This document shows, piece after piece, positions 1 to 8,122 of a stretch of 64,000 bases of DNA. Where the stretch lies: assembly GCF_026191725.2 (NCBI RefSeq), contig NZ_CP120863.1, forward strand, positions 2,026,001-2,090,000, in the 5' to 3' direction. The stretch's first letter is position 1. Each line of letters opens with the position of its first letter. The notes beneath the pieces were generated by a model. It was given only the letters and a program-made list of their open reading frames with translations, was not told the DNA's origin and did not search any database. The DNA is from Roseibium porphyridii (GTDB lineage: Bacteria; Pseudomonadota; Alphaproteobacteria; Rhizobiales; Stappiaceae). Both the position numbers and the translations under genes were made by a program.

Positions 1-9
1 GAAACGCAA

Positions 10-37
10 GGCACGTCCGGGACTTCCCGGACGTGCC
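10..37 (+). terminator. Perfect inverted repeat upstream of tctB
   Basis: Thirteen-base perfect inverted repeat with a 2-base centre. It lacks a T-run, so it is more likely an intercistronic hairpin behind an upstream gene (tctC would be expected there) than a full terminator. It would allow the binding-protein gene to be expressed above tctBA. Confidence 0.5.
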
Positions 38-65
38 GCCCAATCCAAAAAATGTGGGGGGAACG

Positions 66-557
66 ATGGCGCTTGATCGCTGGCTAGCACTGGTCATCTT
101 GTTGATCTGTCTGGCTTATGGCTATGCAGCTTATTTCACCATGGACGCGCTTTTGCCGCCGATCATGCAACGCAGCCCAATTTGGCCCTCAAGCTTTCCC
201 AAAGTCTTGGCCATTGGCGGAATTCTTCTGTCGCTGAGCATCTTGCTCGGTCTGGAAAAATCCCCCGACAAGAAGGACGCTGCAGACATCAATCTGTCGC
301 GTCTACATGAATACAAGGTCGGCCAGGCGCTTCTCCTGTTGGGCTTGATGGTTGCCTATGCGTTGCTGCTGCGGCCGCTTGGGTTCCTAACCTCCACTTT
401 TCTTTTTCTCACGGTTGGCAGCTTCATTCTCGGTGAGCGCCGCTATGTCATGATGATCGTTGTCGCGGCTATTGCTGCCGGTACGGTCTGGTACCTTGTG
501 GACGTGGTGCTGGGCATCTTCTTAAGTCCATTCCCGTCTTTTCTGATTGGAGGCTGA
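66..557 (+). CDS. tctB: Tripartite tricarboxylate transporter small membrane subunit TctB
   Basis: Small membrane subunit of a TTT-family secondary importer, which works with a periplasmic binding protein (TctC) and the large subunit TctA. The 163-residue protein has about four hydrophobic segments (near residues 5-25, 45-62, 85-105 and 120-150), the usual size and layout of TctB. The ATG at 66 is chosen because a G-rich ribosome site (GGGGGG) lies 4 bases upstream; an earlier in-frame start at 33 sits inside the hairpin. It ends one base before the tctA start, so the two are translationally coupled. Substrate is unknown; the downstream CoA-transferase and citryl-CoA-lyase-like genes suggest a carboxylic acid such as a citrate relative. 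Confidence 0.85.
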   Translation: MALDRWLALVILLICLAYGYAAYFTMDALLPPIMQRSPIWPSSFPKVLAIGGILLSLSILLGLEKSPDKKDAADINLSRLHEYKVGQALLLLGLMVAYALLLRPLGFLTSTFLFLTVGSFILGERRYVMMIVVAAIAAGTVWYLVDVVLGIFLSPFPSFLIGG

Positions 558-558
558 G

Positions 559-2082
559 ATGCTCGAAGGACTTCTGACGGGCCTCGCAACGGCCTTCACA
601 TTCACAAACATCATGATGGTTGTAGGCGGCTGTCTGATCGGTACGTTCATCGGCATGCTGCCCGGGCTTGGCCCGATGTCGATCATTGCCATCATGATCC
701 CGGTCGCGATCACAATCGGTGACCCGTCAGCTGCACTGATTCTGCTTGCTGGCGTTTATTATGGTGCGGTTTTTGGTGGTTCGACGTCTTCGATCCTGAT
801 CAATGCTCCAGGCGTCGCTTCGACTGTTGCTACTTCCTTCGACGGCTATCCGCTGGCACGTAAGGGGCAGGCCGGGAAGGCCTTGACGGTTGCCGCGATC
901 TCCTCGTTTGCGGGGGGCACCATCGGTGCGATCCTGCTGATGGTGTTTGCTCCGGCGCTGGCCTCCGTCGCGCTGCTGTTTCATTCGTCTGAATATTTTG
1001 CACTGATGGTTGTCGGGTTGTCAGCGATTGCCGCATTTGCCGGCACCGGACAAGTCGGCAAGGCGCTGCTGATGACGTTCCTTGGACTGATGATGGCAAC
1101 GGTTGGCGAAGGCGTTCTTTTCAATATGCCGCGCTTCACCATGGGCGTCATGGATCTCCAGTCCGGCTTTGGCTTCATCACGCTTGCCATGGCGATGTTC
1201 GCGCTCCCTGAAGCCATTTTCCTTGTGCTTGACCCTGCGCGCTCAAAAACCGGCGACGGCAGTGATGGTGGCAAGATCAAGAACTTGCGGATTACCAAGG
1301 ACGAAGCGCGCAAGATCACACCGGTGATCGGCCGGCAGTCGCTCCAGGGTTTCTTTATCGGTGTTCTGCCCGGCGCAGGGGCGACGATTGCCTCTTTCCT
1401 TGGGTATGCGGTTGAGCGCAACATCGCGAACAAGGAAGAGCAGGAAGAGTTCGGCAAAGGTTCAGTGAAAGGCATTGCTGCTCCTGAAAGCGCCAACAAT
1501 GCCGCCTGCACCGGTTCATTTGTTCCTCTGCTGACACTGGGCATCCCCGGTTCAGGAACAACTGCAATTCTGCTGGGGGCGTTGATCGCGCTTAATGTCA
1601 GTCCAGGTCCGCGCCTGATGGTTGATGAGCCTCAGATTTTCTGGGCCGTCATCATCTCAATGTATCTTGGCAATCTGGTTCTTCTGATCCTCAATCTGCC
1701 GCTGATCCCTTACATCGCAAAGGTTCTGGCGGTTCCGCGCAACTATCTCATCCCGTTCATCCTGTTCTTCACATTGATGGGCGCCTATATCGGCCAGAAC
1801 AACGCCACGGAGCTTCTTCTCCTTGTCGGTTTCGGGATTTGTGCAACGCTGTTCCGCTTTGCAGACTATCCATTGGCTCCCTTGCTGATCGGGTTCATTC
1901 TTGGGCCTTTGCTTGAGAATAACTTCTCCCGTGCCATGCAGCTTTACGACGGTGTCGGATTTATCTGGGAACGGCCGATGACGCTCGGGTTGCTGATCCT
2001 TGCCGTTGTTCTTGTTGTTCTGCCCGGCTACAGAGCCCGTCGTGCACGCCTGCGTGCGGAAGGTGTCGCTGACGGCGATTGA
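559..2082 (+). CDS. tctA: Tripartite tricarboxylate transporter large permease TctA
   Basis: Large transmembrane subunit (507 residues, about 11-12 helices) of the TTT importer driven by an ion gradient. Two copies of the family glycine/proline signature are visible: G-x-LPGLGP near residue 37 and GVLPGAGATIAS in the middle of the protein, as expected for the duplicated TctA fold. The ATG at 559 follows a GGAGG at 549-553. The stop is 27 bases before the CoA-transferase gene. No binding-protein gene (tctC) is present in the window; it would be expected just upstream. Confidence 0.92.
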   Translation: MLEGLLTGLATAFTFTNIMMVVGGCLIGTFIGMLPGLGPMSIIAIMIPVAITIGDPSAALILLAGVYYGAVFGGSTSSILINAPGVASTVATSFDGYPLARKGQAGKALTVAAISSFAGGTIGAILLMVFAPALASVALLFHSSEYFALMVVGLSAIAAFAGTGQVGKALLMTFLGLMMATVGEGVLFNMPRFTMGVMDLQSGFGFITLAMAMFALPEAIFLVLDPARSKTGDGSDGGKIKNLRITKDEARKITPVIGRQSLQGFFIGVLPGAGATIASFLGYAVERNIANKEEQEEFGKGSVKGIAAPESANNAACTGSFVPLLTLGIPGSGTTAILLGALIALNVSPGPRLMVDEPQIFWAVIISMYLGNLVLLILNLPLIPYIAKVLAVPRNYLIPFILFFTLMGAYIGQNNATELLLLVGFGICATLFRFADYPLAPLLIGFILGPLLENNFSRAMQLYDGVGFIWERPMTLGLLILAVVLVVLPGYRARRARLRAEGVADGD

Positions 2083-2109
2083 TAACGGCAGCACGAAGGG
2101 ACACATCAG

Positions 2110-3303
2110 GTGTCGAAACCGCTTGAAGGGATTAGGGTCCTCGACCTGACCAATGTTCTTGCCGGCCCATTTTGCTGCCACCATCTGGCGCATCTTGGGG
2201 CGGAAGTAATCAAGGTCGAGGCCGCGGGCCGAGGCGATCTGGCCCGCAATCTTGGCGCTGATCCCGATCTGAACGAGAAAGGCATGGGTGTTTCTTTTCT
2301 TGCGCAGAATGCGGGCAAGAAATCCGTCACTGTCAATCTGAAACACCCGAAGGGAAGAGCGCTTTTCATCAAGCTCGTCAGGTCCGCAGATGTGCTGGTC
2401 GAAAACTTTCGTCCCGGTGTTATGGACCGATTGCAGGTTGGTTACGATGCACTGAAGAAAGAGCGACCTGAACTGATCTATTGCGCCATTTCCGGCTTCG
2501 GACAGGACGGACCCTGGGTCCATCGCCCGGCGTATGACCAGATCATTCAGGGAGCTTCCGGTGTCATGTCGATCACCGGTGACAGCGAAAGCGCGCCATT
2601 ACGCGTTGGATACCCGGTCGCCGACACTGTCGGCGGAATTACCGCTGCATTTGCGGTCGCTTCAGCGTTGAATGCTTCGCCGAGGGGCAGCTTCATCGAT
2701 GTCTCCATGCTTGAATCGGTGCTCGCGACCATGGGGTGGGTGGTATCCAACTACCTGAATGCTGGTGTTGAACCCGCAGCGAACGGCAATGAGAACGTCA
2801 CGTCAGCTCCCTCAGGAGCCTTCCAGGCAGGCAGCGGTCTTTTGAACATTGCAGCCAACAAGGATGAGCAGTGGGTGTTGCTTACCGATCATCTGGGCTT
2901 GAGTGCACTGCGCGAGCGCCCTGATTACGCGACGCGCGAAAACAGGAAGAAAAACCGTCTGGCGCTGAAAGCGGAGCTTGAGACTGTTCTGAAAACCCGC
3001 CCAGCGCGTGATTGGGCGAAGGAACTCAATCGTATCGGTGTGCCGTCCGGGGCTGTCCTGACGGTTCCGGAAGTGCTGCAAATGCCGCAAATCGCGGATC
3101 GAGGCTTCCTGCACACCTTTCAGCAGGTGCCTGGTGTTGGTCGGGACATCGCCGTGACGACGACCGGGATAAAGCTGGATGGTGATGCACCCAAGGTGTC
3201 CGCACCGCCGCCGCTTCTTGGCGAGCACAATCATGAAATCTGGAGCGAGCTTGGTCTCAGCAGCCAGGAGCTGGAAGACCTTCGAAGCGACGGTGCACTA
3301 TGA
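2110..3303 (+). CDS. Class III (CaiB/BaiF, formyl-CoA transferase family) CoA-transferase
   Basis: Transfers CoA between carboxylic acids by a covalent aspartyl-CoA thioester. The 397 residues are the usual family length. The N-terminus carries the family pattern LxGxRVLDLT, the segment HLGAEVIKVE is the CoA-site strand, and Asp143 in PAYDQIIQG matches the catalytic aspartate. It starts at GTG with AAGGGA upstream, and overlaps the next gene by 4 bases. In context it probably activates the substrate brought in by TctAB so that the adjacent lyase can cleave it; the acid itself cannot be read from sequence. Confidence 0.88.
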   Translation: MSKPLEGIRVLDLTNVLAGPFCCHHLAHLGAEVIKVEAAGRGDLARNLGADPDLNEKGMGVSFLAQNAGKKSVTVNLKHPKGRALFIKLVRSADVLVENFRPGVMDRLQVGYDALKKERPELIYCAISGFGQDGPWVHRPAYDQIIQGASGVMSITGDSESAPLRVGYPVADTVGGITAAFAVASALNASPRGSFIDVSMLESVLATMGWVVSNYLNAGVEPAANGNENVTSAPSGAFQAGSGLLNIAANKDEQWVLLTDHLGLSALRERPDYATRENRKKNRLALKAELETVLKTRPARDWAKELNRIGVPSGAVLTVPEVLQMPQIADRGFLHTFQQVPGVGRDIAVTTTGIKLDGDAPKVSAPPPLLGEHNHEIWSELGLSSQELEDLRSDGAL

Positions 3304-4121
3304 GCAACGCAGGCAAAGATGTATCCGATTGGTGGGCGACAGACATCATAGACATGGCGCCCGGGCAGATACGGCTACGCGGCCACCCGATCGAAGAGCT
3401 GATCGGCAACGTCACCTTTCCTCAAATGATCTGGCTGATGACGAGAGGCGGCTTGCCCACGCCCGAACAGGCAAAGCTTTTGGAGTGCGCTCTCGTTGCG
3501 GCGGTTGATCACGGTCCGCAGGCACCGTCGATTGCCGCGGCGCGCATGGCGGTTACCTGCGGCCTTGGTCTTAACGGTGCAATGGCATCTGCAGTCAATA
3601 TGCTCGACGACGTTCACGGGGGGGCGGGTGAACAGGCTGTAGAACTTTATGGCTGGATTGATGATGTCATGAAAGACGGCGTTGGCCTTGATCAGGCCGC
3701 TGCGAAGATGATTGACCGTTGGCAGGCCGAGCGGACCGTTTTCGTGCCAGGTTTTGGCCACAGGTTTCACAAGCCAGAAGATCCGCGAGCGCCACGCCTG
3801 CTTGGTCTTGTGGACGCGGCCGCTGCGGACGGTGTTGTGAGCGGACGGTTTGCCGAAATCGGACGGGCAATCCAGAAGATCCTGAACACCCGGAAGGGCA
3901 AACCCGTTCCCATGAACATCGATGGAGCGACCGCTGTTGTCTATGCGGAGCTCGGTTTCGCCGGGCAGCTCGCGCGCGGGCTTTTTTGCCTGTCCAGGTC
4001 CGTCGGTGTGATCGCGCATTCCTGGGAGCAAATGAACCAGGGTGGCCGGAACAAGGGGCCGACGCCGCCAGCTTATCGCTGGTCCTATACTGGGCCGAAT
4101 CCGATTGACGGCCAGACCTGA
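3300..4121 (+). CDS. Citryl-CoA lyase-like protein (citrate synthase superfamily)
   Basis: A 273-residue, single-domain citrate-synthase relative of the kind annotated as citryl-CoA lyase. The superfamily elements HGGAG (106-110) and GFGHRFHKPEDPR (151-163, His154) are present; the protein is much shorter than true citrate synthase (about 430 residues), so it probably catalyses C-C cleavage (citryl-CoA to acetyl-CoA and oxaloacetate, or an analogue) rather than synthesis. It overlaps the CoA-transferase by ATGA, giving a matched activation/cleavage pair. The substrate could also be a malyl- or citramalyl-type CoA ester. It converges with the IclR gene 55 bases downstream. Confidence 0.75.
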   Translation: MSNAGKDVSDWWATDIIDMAPGQIRLRGHPIEELIGNVTFPQMIWLMTRGGLPTPEQAKLLECALVAAVDHGPQAPSIAAARMAVTCGLGLNGAMASAVNMLDDVHGGAGEQAVELYGWIDDVMKDGVGLDQAAAKMIDRWQAERTVFVPGFGHRFHKPEDPRAPRLLGLVDAAAADGVVSGRFAEIGRAIQKILNTRKGKPVPMNIDGATAVVYAELGFAGQLARGLFCLSRSVGVIAHSWEQMNQGGRNKGPTPPAYRWSYTGPNPIDGQT

Positions 4122-4176
4122 CCTACCGGTGCCGGTGAAACAATGTGATGCCGGCATGATCGTCAAGCTGTTTCGA

Positions 4177-4932
4177 TCAGAGAAGCTGCAGGATTGATTT
4201 TCTTGCCTGGAGGAGGAGCTCCGCCAGAGCGCCTTTGAGACGCGTGAACCTGTGAGACGGCACAGGTATCGATACTGCATAGATCTGATCCATTGGATCC
4301 TTGAAGGCGAAACCGGCTGCTGAAATGCCGTCTGTGTGCTCGTTCAGGTCCCAACCGATGCCGGTTTGCCGGATGTCTTCGATCTCCCGCATGAACTCCG
4401 ACAATGGTTTGGCGTCATCCTCGGTCGCTTTCAATTCCGGTGTTGCGATTGCAACGAGTGCATCGTCCTCGAACAAGGAGAGTGCAGCCTTGCCGTTGGC
4501 TGTTGTTGTCATGGGAAAGACTTCGCCAACGGCAGAGACGGTTCTAAGGCGATGGGAACCAATCACCTGATCAACGAAGACCATGTGATCTTCCCTAAAT
4601 GCGGCCAGGTCAACGGTCTCTTCTGTCTTTGAAGAGAGGTCGACCAAGACAGGCCGAATGAGCTCGGCCATATTGATCCGGCCAGCTGCGGCCAGCGACT
4701 GGATTTCCGGCCCGAGCCTTAGCCCCCCTTCGGCAGAACTTGCCATGACCAGACGTTCGGCGATGAGCGCATTCACGATACGCTGTACCGTAGAGCGGGG
4801 CAGGTGTACGCGCTCAGCTATGCCGCCAAGGCTTAGTCCGGAGTTGTCTTTTTTCAGAATCCGCAGAATCTCGGCTGCTCGAGAAATAACTTGAACGCCT
4901 TGATTTGTTTGCGCTTTCCTTTCGATATTCAT
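4177..4932 (-). CDS. IclR-family transcriptional regulator
   Basis: 251-residue regulator: an N-terminal winged helix-turn-helix (about residues 15-75, with LSLGGIAERVHLPRSTVQRI) followed by the IclR effector-binding domain. The effector loop residues resemble those of other IclR proteins that sense small acids. The ATG at 4932 is chosen over upstream in-frame starts because homologous proteins begin shortly before the HTH and GGCGGAA lies just upstream. The gene is divergent from the cyclase-led catabolic operon (178-base gap) and converges with the tct operon, so it most likely controls the rightward operon and itself. Confidence 0.9.
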   Translation of the reverse strand: MNIERKAQTNQGVQVISRAAEILRILKKDNSGLSLGGIAERVHLPRSTVQRIVNALIAERLVMASSAEGGLRLGPEIQSLAAAGRINMAELIRPVLVDLSSKTEETVDLAAFREDHMVFVDQVIGSHRLRTVSAVGEVFPMTTTANGKAALSLFEDDALVAIATPELKATEDDAKPLSEFMREIEDIRQTGIGWDLNEHTDGISAAGFAFKDPMDQIYAVSIPVPSHRFTRLKGALAELLLQARKSILQLL

Positions 4933-5110
4933 GACTTTTTCCGCCCGTGTTCCTAGTCCAGCTCCGGTCTGGAATCGCATGCTAATGCAGCGTGATACTG
5001 TCTGCATATAGCAAATATACGCGTCGTGTCGAGAAAACACTTGACCACATTATGATACACTCGTACCGTAAAGCAATACAGATTGGCGCTGGCCTTCGGG
5101 AGGATCAAAA
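4933..5110. promoter_or_regulatory. Divergent control region, IclR gene / cyclase operon
   Basis: This 178-base region separates two divergent genes. A TTGACC at 5041-5046 is followed 17 bases later by TACCGT (5064-5069), a weak sigma-70-like pair reading right. A short dyad GTGT-N7-ACAC (5026-5040) lies immediately upstream and could be part of an IclR operator. GGAGG (5099-5103) is the ribosome site of the cyclase gene. Only the geometry is evident; the operator call is inference. Confidence 0.4.
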
Positions 5111-5950
5111 ATGTCAGTGATGATTCGCGGGATCGAGTTTCAGGAAAACCTGAACAACGATATGGGCGTCGAGTTCTATAACCTGTCGCACCGCTATGGA
5201 TTTCAGTGCCCGAACTGGCCGTATTTCAAAGATGTCCAGATTGAGCGGAAGCACTACATGGCCAAGTCCGGTGTGCTGTCCCAGACAATCACCACCACGA
5301 TGCATGTGACGACGCACATCGATGCACCGGCTCATGTCGTTCCCGGAACACCGTTCATCGACGAAGTGCCGTTGCCTCATTTTTTCGGGTCCGGGCTGGT
5401 TGTCTCGGTGCCGAAGGAAAAGTGGGAGCCGATCACGGGCGACGACCTGGAGAAGGCTTGTGGCCATGCAATCCGCAAGAACGATGTCCTGATCATCAAC
5501 ACGGGCTGGCACAAGCAATATGAGGATGGTGACTACTTTGCCTACTGTCCCGGCCTCGTGCCTTCCGCCGCCGACTGGATCGTGGAGAAAGGCATTAAGG
5601 TTGTTGGTCACGATACCCAGGCAAATGACCACCCGCTTGCGACGGCCATCGGTCCGCAGCGCAACGGGCCAATCCTGCCGCATTTGGAGCAGGAGTATCT
5701 TGAGTGGTCCGGCGGCCGCGATTGGAAAGACGATTTTCCCGAGTGGGAACCGGTTCACAACAAGCTGTTCAGCAACGGTATTCTTGGCATCGAAAATGTC
5801 GGCGGCGATCTTGATGCAGTCACTGGAAAACGCTGCACGTTTGCATTTTTCCCATGGAACTGGGACCGGGGCGATGGGTGCATCATCCGCCTTGTGGCGA
5901 TGATCGACCGCGGCCAACAGTATCGCATCGAGGCAGGCGAAACCTTCTGA
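5111..5950 (+). CDS. Cyclase-family metal-dependent hydrolase (kynurenine formamidase-like)
   Basis: 279-residue member of the cyclase (PF04199) family, whose members include kynurenine formamidase and isatin hydrolase, which open amide, lactam or lactone bonds with a divalent metal. The motif H65-x3-H69-x-D71-x-P-x-H75 is the family metal site. The ATG at 5111 is placed 7 bases after GGAGG; a second Met at residue 4 is possible. It is the first gene of a long rightward operon and may hydrolyse a cyclic or amide form of the substrate before oxidation. Confidence 0.82.
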   Translation: MSVMIRGIEFQENLNNDMGVEFYNLSHRYGFQCPNWPYFKDVQIERKHYMAKSGVLSQTITTTMHVTTHIDAPAHVVPGTPFIDEVPLPHFFGSGLVVSVPKEKWEPITGDDLEKACGHAIRKNDVLIINTGWHKQYEDGDYFAYCPGLVPSAADWIVEKGIKVVGHDTQANDHPLATAIGPQRNGPILPHLEQEYLEWSGGRDWKDDFPEWEPVHNKLFSNGILGIENVGGDLDAVTGKRCTFAFFPWNWDRGDGCIIRLVAMIDRGQQYRIEAGETF

Positions 5951-6011
5951 TCCTTCATCACGGGCCCCCCGTTGTGGGCGACCTTCATGCACAAGGTTCG
6001 GGAGGGTGACA

Positions 6012-6362
6012 ATGCATGTGAAACGCTTTGAAGACGCTGCCCCTTATGAAGCGCCAAATCACCGGGATGTGGTCGGTTTGCGGTTGCAGGGGTTCGAAGA
6101 AGGTGGTCCGGAGAACCAGTGGGTCGGGCTAAGCCAGTTCCTGCCCGGTGGGGGGGCGGGGCCTGACTCAACTCCCTTCGAAAAGGTCTACGTGGTCCTG
6201 GAGGGCGAGATGACCGTGATGACCGAAGGCGCAGAGACTGTTTTGCGAAAGTACGACAGCTGCACCATCGCACCGAATGAAGTGCGTACCATCGAGAACC
6301 GCTCAAACCTGGTGTGCACGATGCTTGTCGTGATCCCGTATCCGTCGGAGGCAAAGACATGA
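6012..6362 (+). CDS. Small cupin-domain protein
   Basis: 116-residue single-domain cupin: strands with G-P-D-S and EKVYVVLEGEMTV followed by the second half near SCTIAPNEVRTIENRS. Such proteins act as small dioxygenases, isomerases or ligand-binding partners. Several cupin metal histidines are not obvious, so it may be non-enzymatic. The ATG at 6012 follows GGAGG (6001-6005); a GTG two codons earlier is less well placed. It overlaps the SDR gene by ATGA. Confidence 0.78.
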   Translation: MHVKRFEDAAPYEAPNHRDVVGLRLQGFEEGGPENQWVGLSQFLPGGGAGPDSTPFEKVYVVLEGEMTVMTEGAETVLRKYDSCTIAPNEVRTIENRSNLVCTMLVVIPYPSEAKT

Positions 6363-7159
6363 GTAATGCCTGGAAGAACCCGCTGGGATTGTTTGATGTC
6401 TCGGGCAAGGTTGCGCTGATTACCGGCGCTTCGGGAGCCTTTGGCGCAGTCGCTGCAAGAGCCCTTGCGGGGGCGGGCTGCAAATTGGTCCTGGCAGCAG
6501 CCAACGAGAAGGCATTGGGCGAAGTGGCTGCCGAATGTGAAAAACTTGGCGCTGATGTCGTCACAAAGGCCGTGCGTCCGACTGATGAGACAGTTTGCGA
6601 CGGTCTTGCCGACCTTGCGGTCGAGCGCTTTGGGTCGCTGGATATACTTGTTGTTGCTTCAGGCATGAACAAGGTCGCGAAGATCGATACGCTCACTCCA
6701 AAGGATTTCGACGGCGTGATGGAAGCCAACGTGACTCAGTCTTGGCTTCTGACACGGGCTGCCACCAAAAAGATGAAGCAACAGCCTACCGGCGGAAAGA
6801 TCGTGCTGGTCTCATCCGCGCGCGGCCTGCTTGGTCATCCGGCCGGATACACAGCCTATTGCGCGTCAAAGGCTGCTGTTGACGGCATTACCAAAGCTCT
6901 TGGGTGCGAACTTGGCGAAGAGAACATCACCGTCAACGCCATTGCTCCAACTGTTTTCCGCTCTCCGCTGACAGCATGGATGTTCGAGGAAGACGATACG
7001 GCCAAGGGTTTCCGCAAAGGTTTTATCGCCCGCGTACCGAAGGGGCGCCTGGGTGAACCGGAAGATCTGATCGGGCCATTGTTGTTTCTGGTATCGCATG
7101 CATCCGACTTCTACACCGGTCACATACTTTACGCCGATGGCGGCTACACGGCGGGCTGA
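6359..7159 (+). CDS. Short-chain dehydrogenase/reductase (SDR)
   Basis: Classical-size SDR (266 residues), NAD(P)-dependent. The dinucleotide motif TGASGAFG lies at 22-29, the catalytic Ser at 152-153 and Y167-x3-K171 (YCASK), with Asn124 in the usual helix position. The NNAG motif after strand 4 is replaced by ASGMN (100-104), an atypical variant. The start at 6359 (not 6314) matches the family N-terminus and overlaps the cupin stop. Probably oxidises an alcohol/hydroxy acid intermediate of the operon's pathway. Confidence 0.88.
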   Translation: MSNAWKNPLGLFDVSGKVALITGASGAFGAVAARALAGAGCKLVLAAANEKALGEVAAECEKLGADVVTKAVRPTDETVCDGLADLAVERFGSLDILVVASGMNKVAKIDTLTPKDFDGVMEANVTQSWLLTRAATKKMKQQPTGGKIVLVSSARGLLGHPAGYTAYCASKAAVDGITKALGCELGEENITVNAIAPTVFRSPLTAWMFEEDDTAKGFRKGFIARVPKGRLGEPEDLIGPLLFLVSHASDFYTGHILYADGGYTAG

Positions 7160-7162
7160 ACG

Positions 7163-8086
7163 ATGGCGCGATCCTTCACAATAGCCGTACTTGGCGCTGG
7201 GCTGATGGGGCATGGTATTGCGCTGACCTTTGCCCGAGCAGGACACAAGGTCAATGTCTTCGATGCCTTTCAGGCCGGTCTTGACGCTTTGCCTGAACGT
7301 GTTTCCAAAAGCCTTGATGCCATGGGTGTCGAGAACGCCGAGAATGCCGAAGTCCTTGACCGTATTTCGGCCCACAAAGAGATCAACGCGTGCGTATGCG
7401 ACGCAGACTTCGTGTTCGAGGCGGCCCCTGAGAAACCTGAGCTTAAGCGAGCCTTGTTCCAGGAAGTGGAGCAGTATGCATCCGCAAATACCGTTTTTGC
7501 ATCCAATACCTCGGTCATACCGATCACTACGATCATGGCGGACCTGGAACATCAAGACCGTTCACTGGGCACCCATTGGTGGAACCCGCCTCACTTGATA
7601 CCGCTTGTTGAAGTCATCAAGACGCAATGGACGGATGAAACAACCATCGAACAAACCGTCGAGCTGCTGACCTCTGTCGGCAAGACGCCGGTGCGAGTTG
7701 AAAAGGATGTTGCCGGGTTTATCGGCAACCGCCTTCAGCATGCGATGTGGCGTGAAGCCATTTATCTGGTGGAAAGTGGCGTCTGCACTGCCGAGGCCGT
7801 CGACAAAGTTGTCAATGCCAGTTTTGGGCGCCGACTTTCGGTTCTCGGTCCGCTCGCAAATGCCGATCTCGTGGGCACGGACCTGACACTCGATATTCAT
7901 GAAAATGTTCTGGCCGACCTCGACAATCGGCCAGCCCCTTCACCCTATCTGCGTGATCTGGTTGAGACCGGAAAGCTCGGCATGAAGAGCGGTGAAGGAT
8001 TTATGAGCTGGACGCCGGAGGACATGGAGGATGTCCGAACGCGTGTCGCAACTCACCTTAGGAAGCTCGAAACGATCCTGACGTGA
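7163..8086 (+). CDS. 3-Hydroxyacyl-CoA dehydrogenase-like NAD-dependent enzyme
   Basis: 307-residue protein with the two-domain 3-hydroxyacyl-CoA dehydrogenase layout: N-terminal Rossmann fold (GAGLMGHG at 11-18, Asp at the end of strand 2 for NAD), the segment SNTS (near 113-116) and THWWNPPHLIPLVE corresponding to the catalytic His/Glu region, then the C-terminal helical domain. This family also includes carnitine dehydrogenase and gulonate dehydrogenase, so the substrate need not be a CoA ester. With BKACE at the end of the operon, oxidation of a beta-hydroxy acid to a beta-keto acid is the favoured role (inference). Confidence 0.85.
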   Translation: MARSFTIAVLGAGLMGHGIALTFARAGHKVNVFDAFQAGLDALPERVSKSLDAMGVENAENAEVLDRISAHKEINACVCDADFVFEAAPEKPELKRALFQEVEQYASANTVFASNTSVIPITTIMADLEHQDRSLGTHWWNPPHLIPLVEVIKTQWTDETTIEQTVELLTSVGKTPVRVEKDVAGFIGNRLQHAMWREAIYLVESGVCTAEAVDKVVNASFGRRLSVLGPLANADLVGTDLTLDIHENVLADLDNRPAPSPYLRDLVETGKLGMKSGEGFMSWTPEDMEDVRTRVATHLRKLETILT

Positions 8087-8122
8087 CAGCCGCTTAAATC
8101 TTGAGCGCATCTGGGAGGAAAG

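Noticed and set aside
1657..2523. Reverse open frame opposite tctA and the CoA-transferase
   Set aside because: It covers two well-supported genes on the other strand and shows no recognisable domain.
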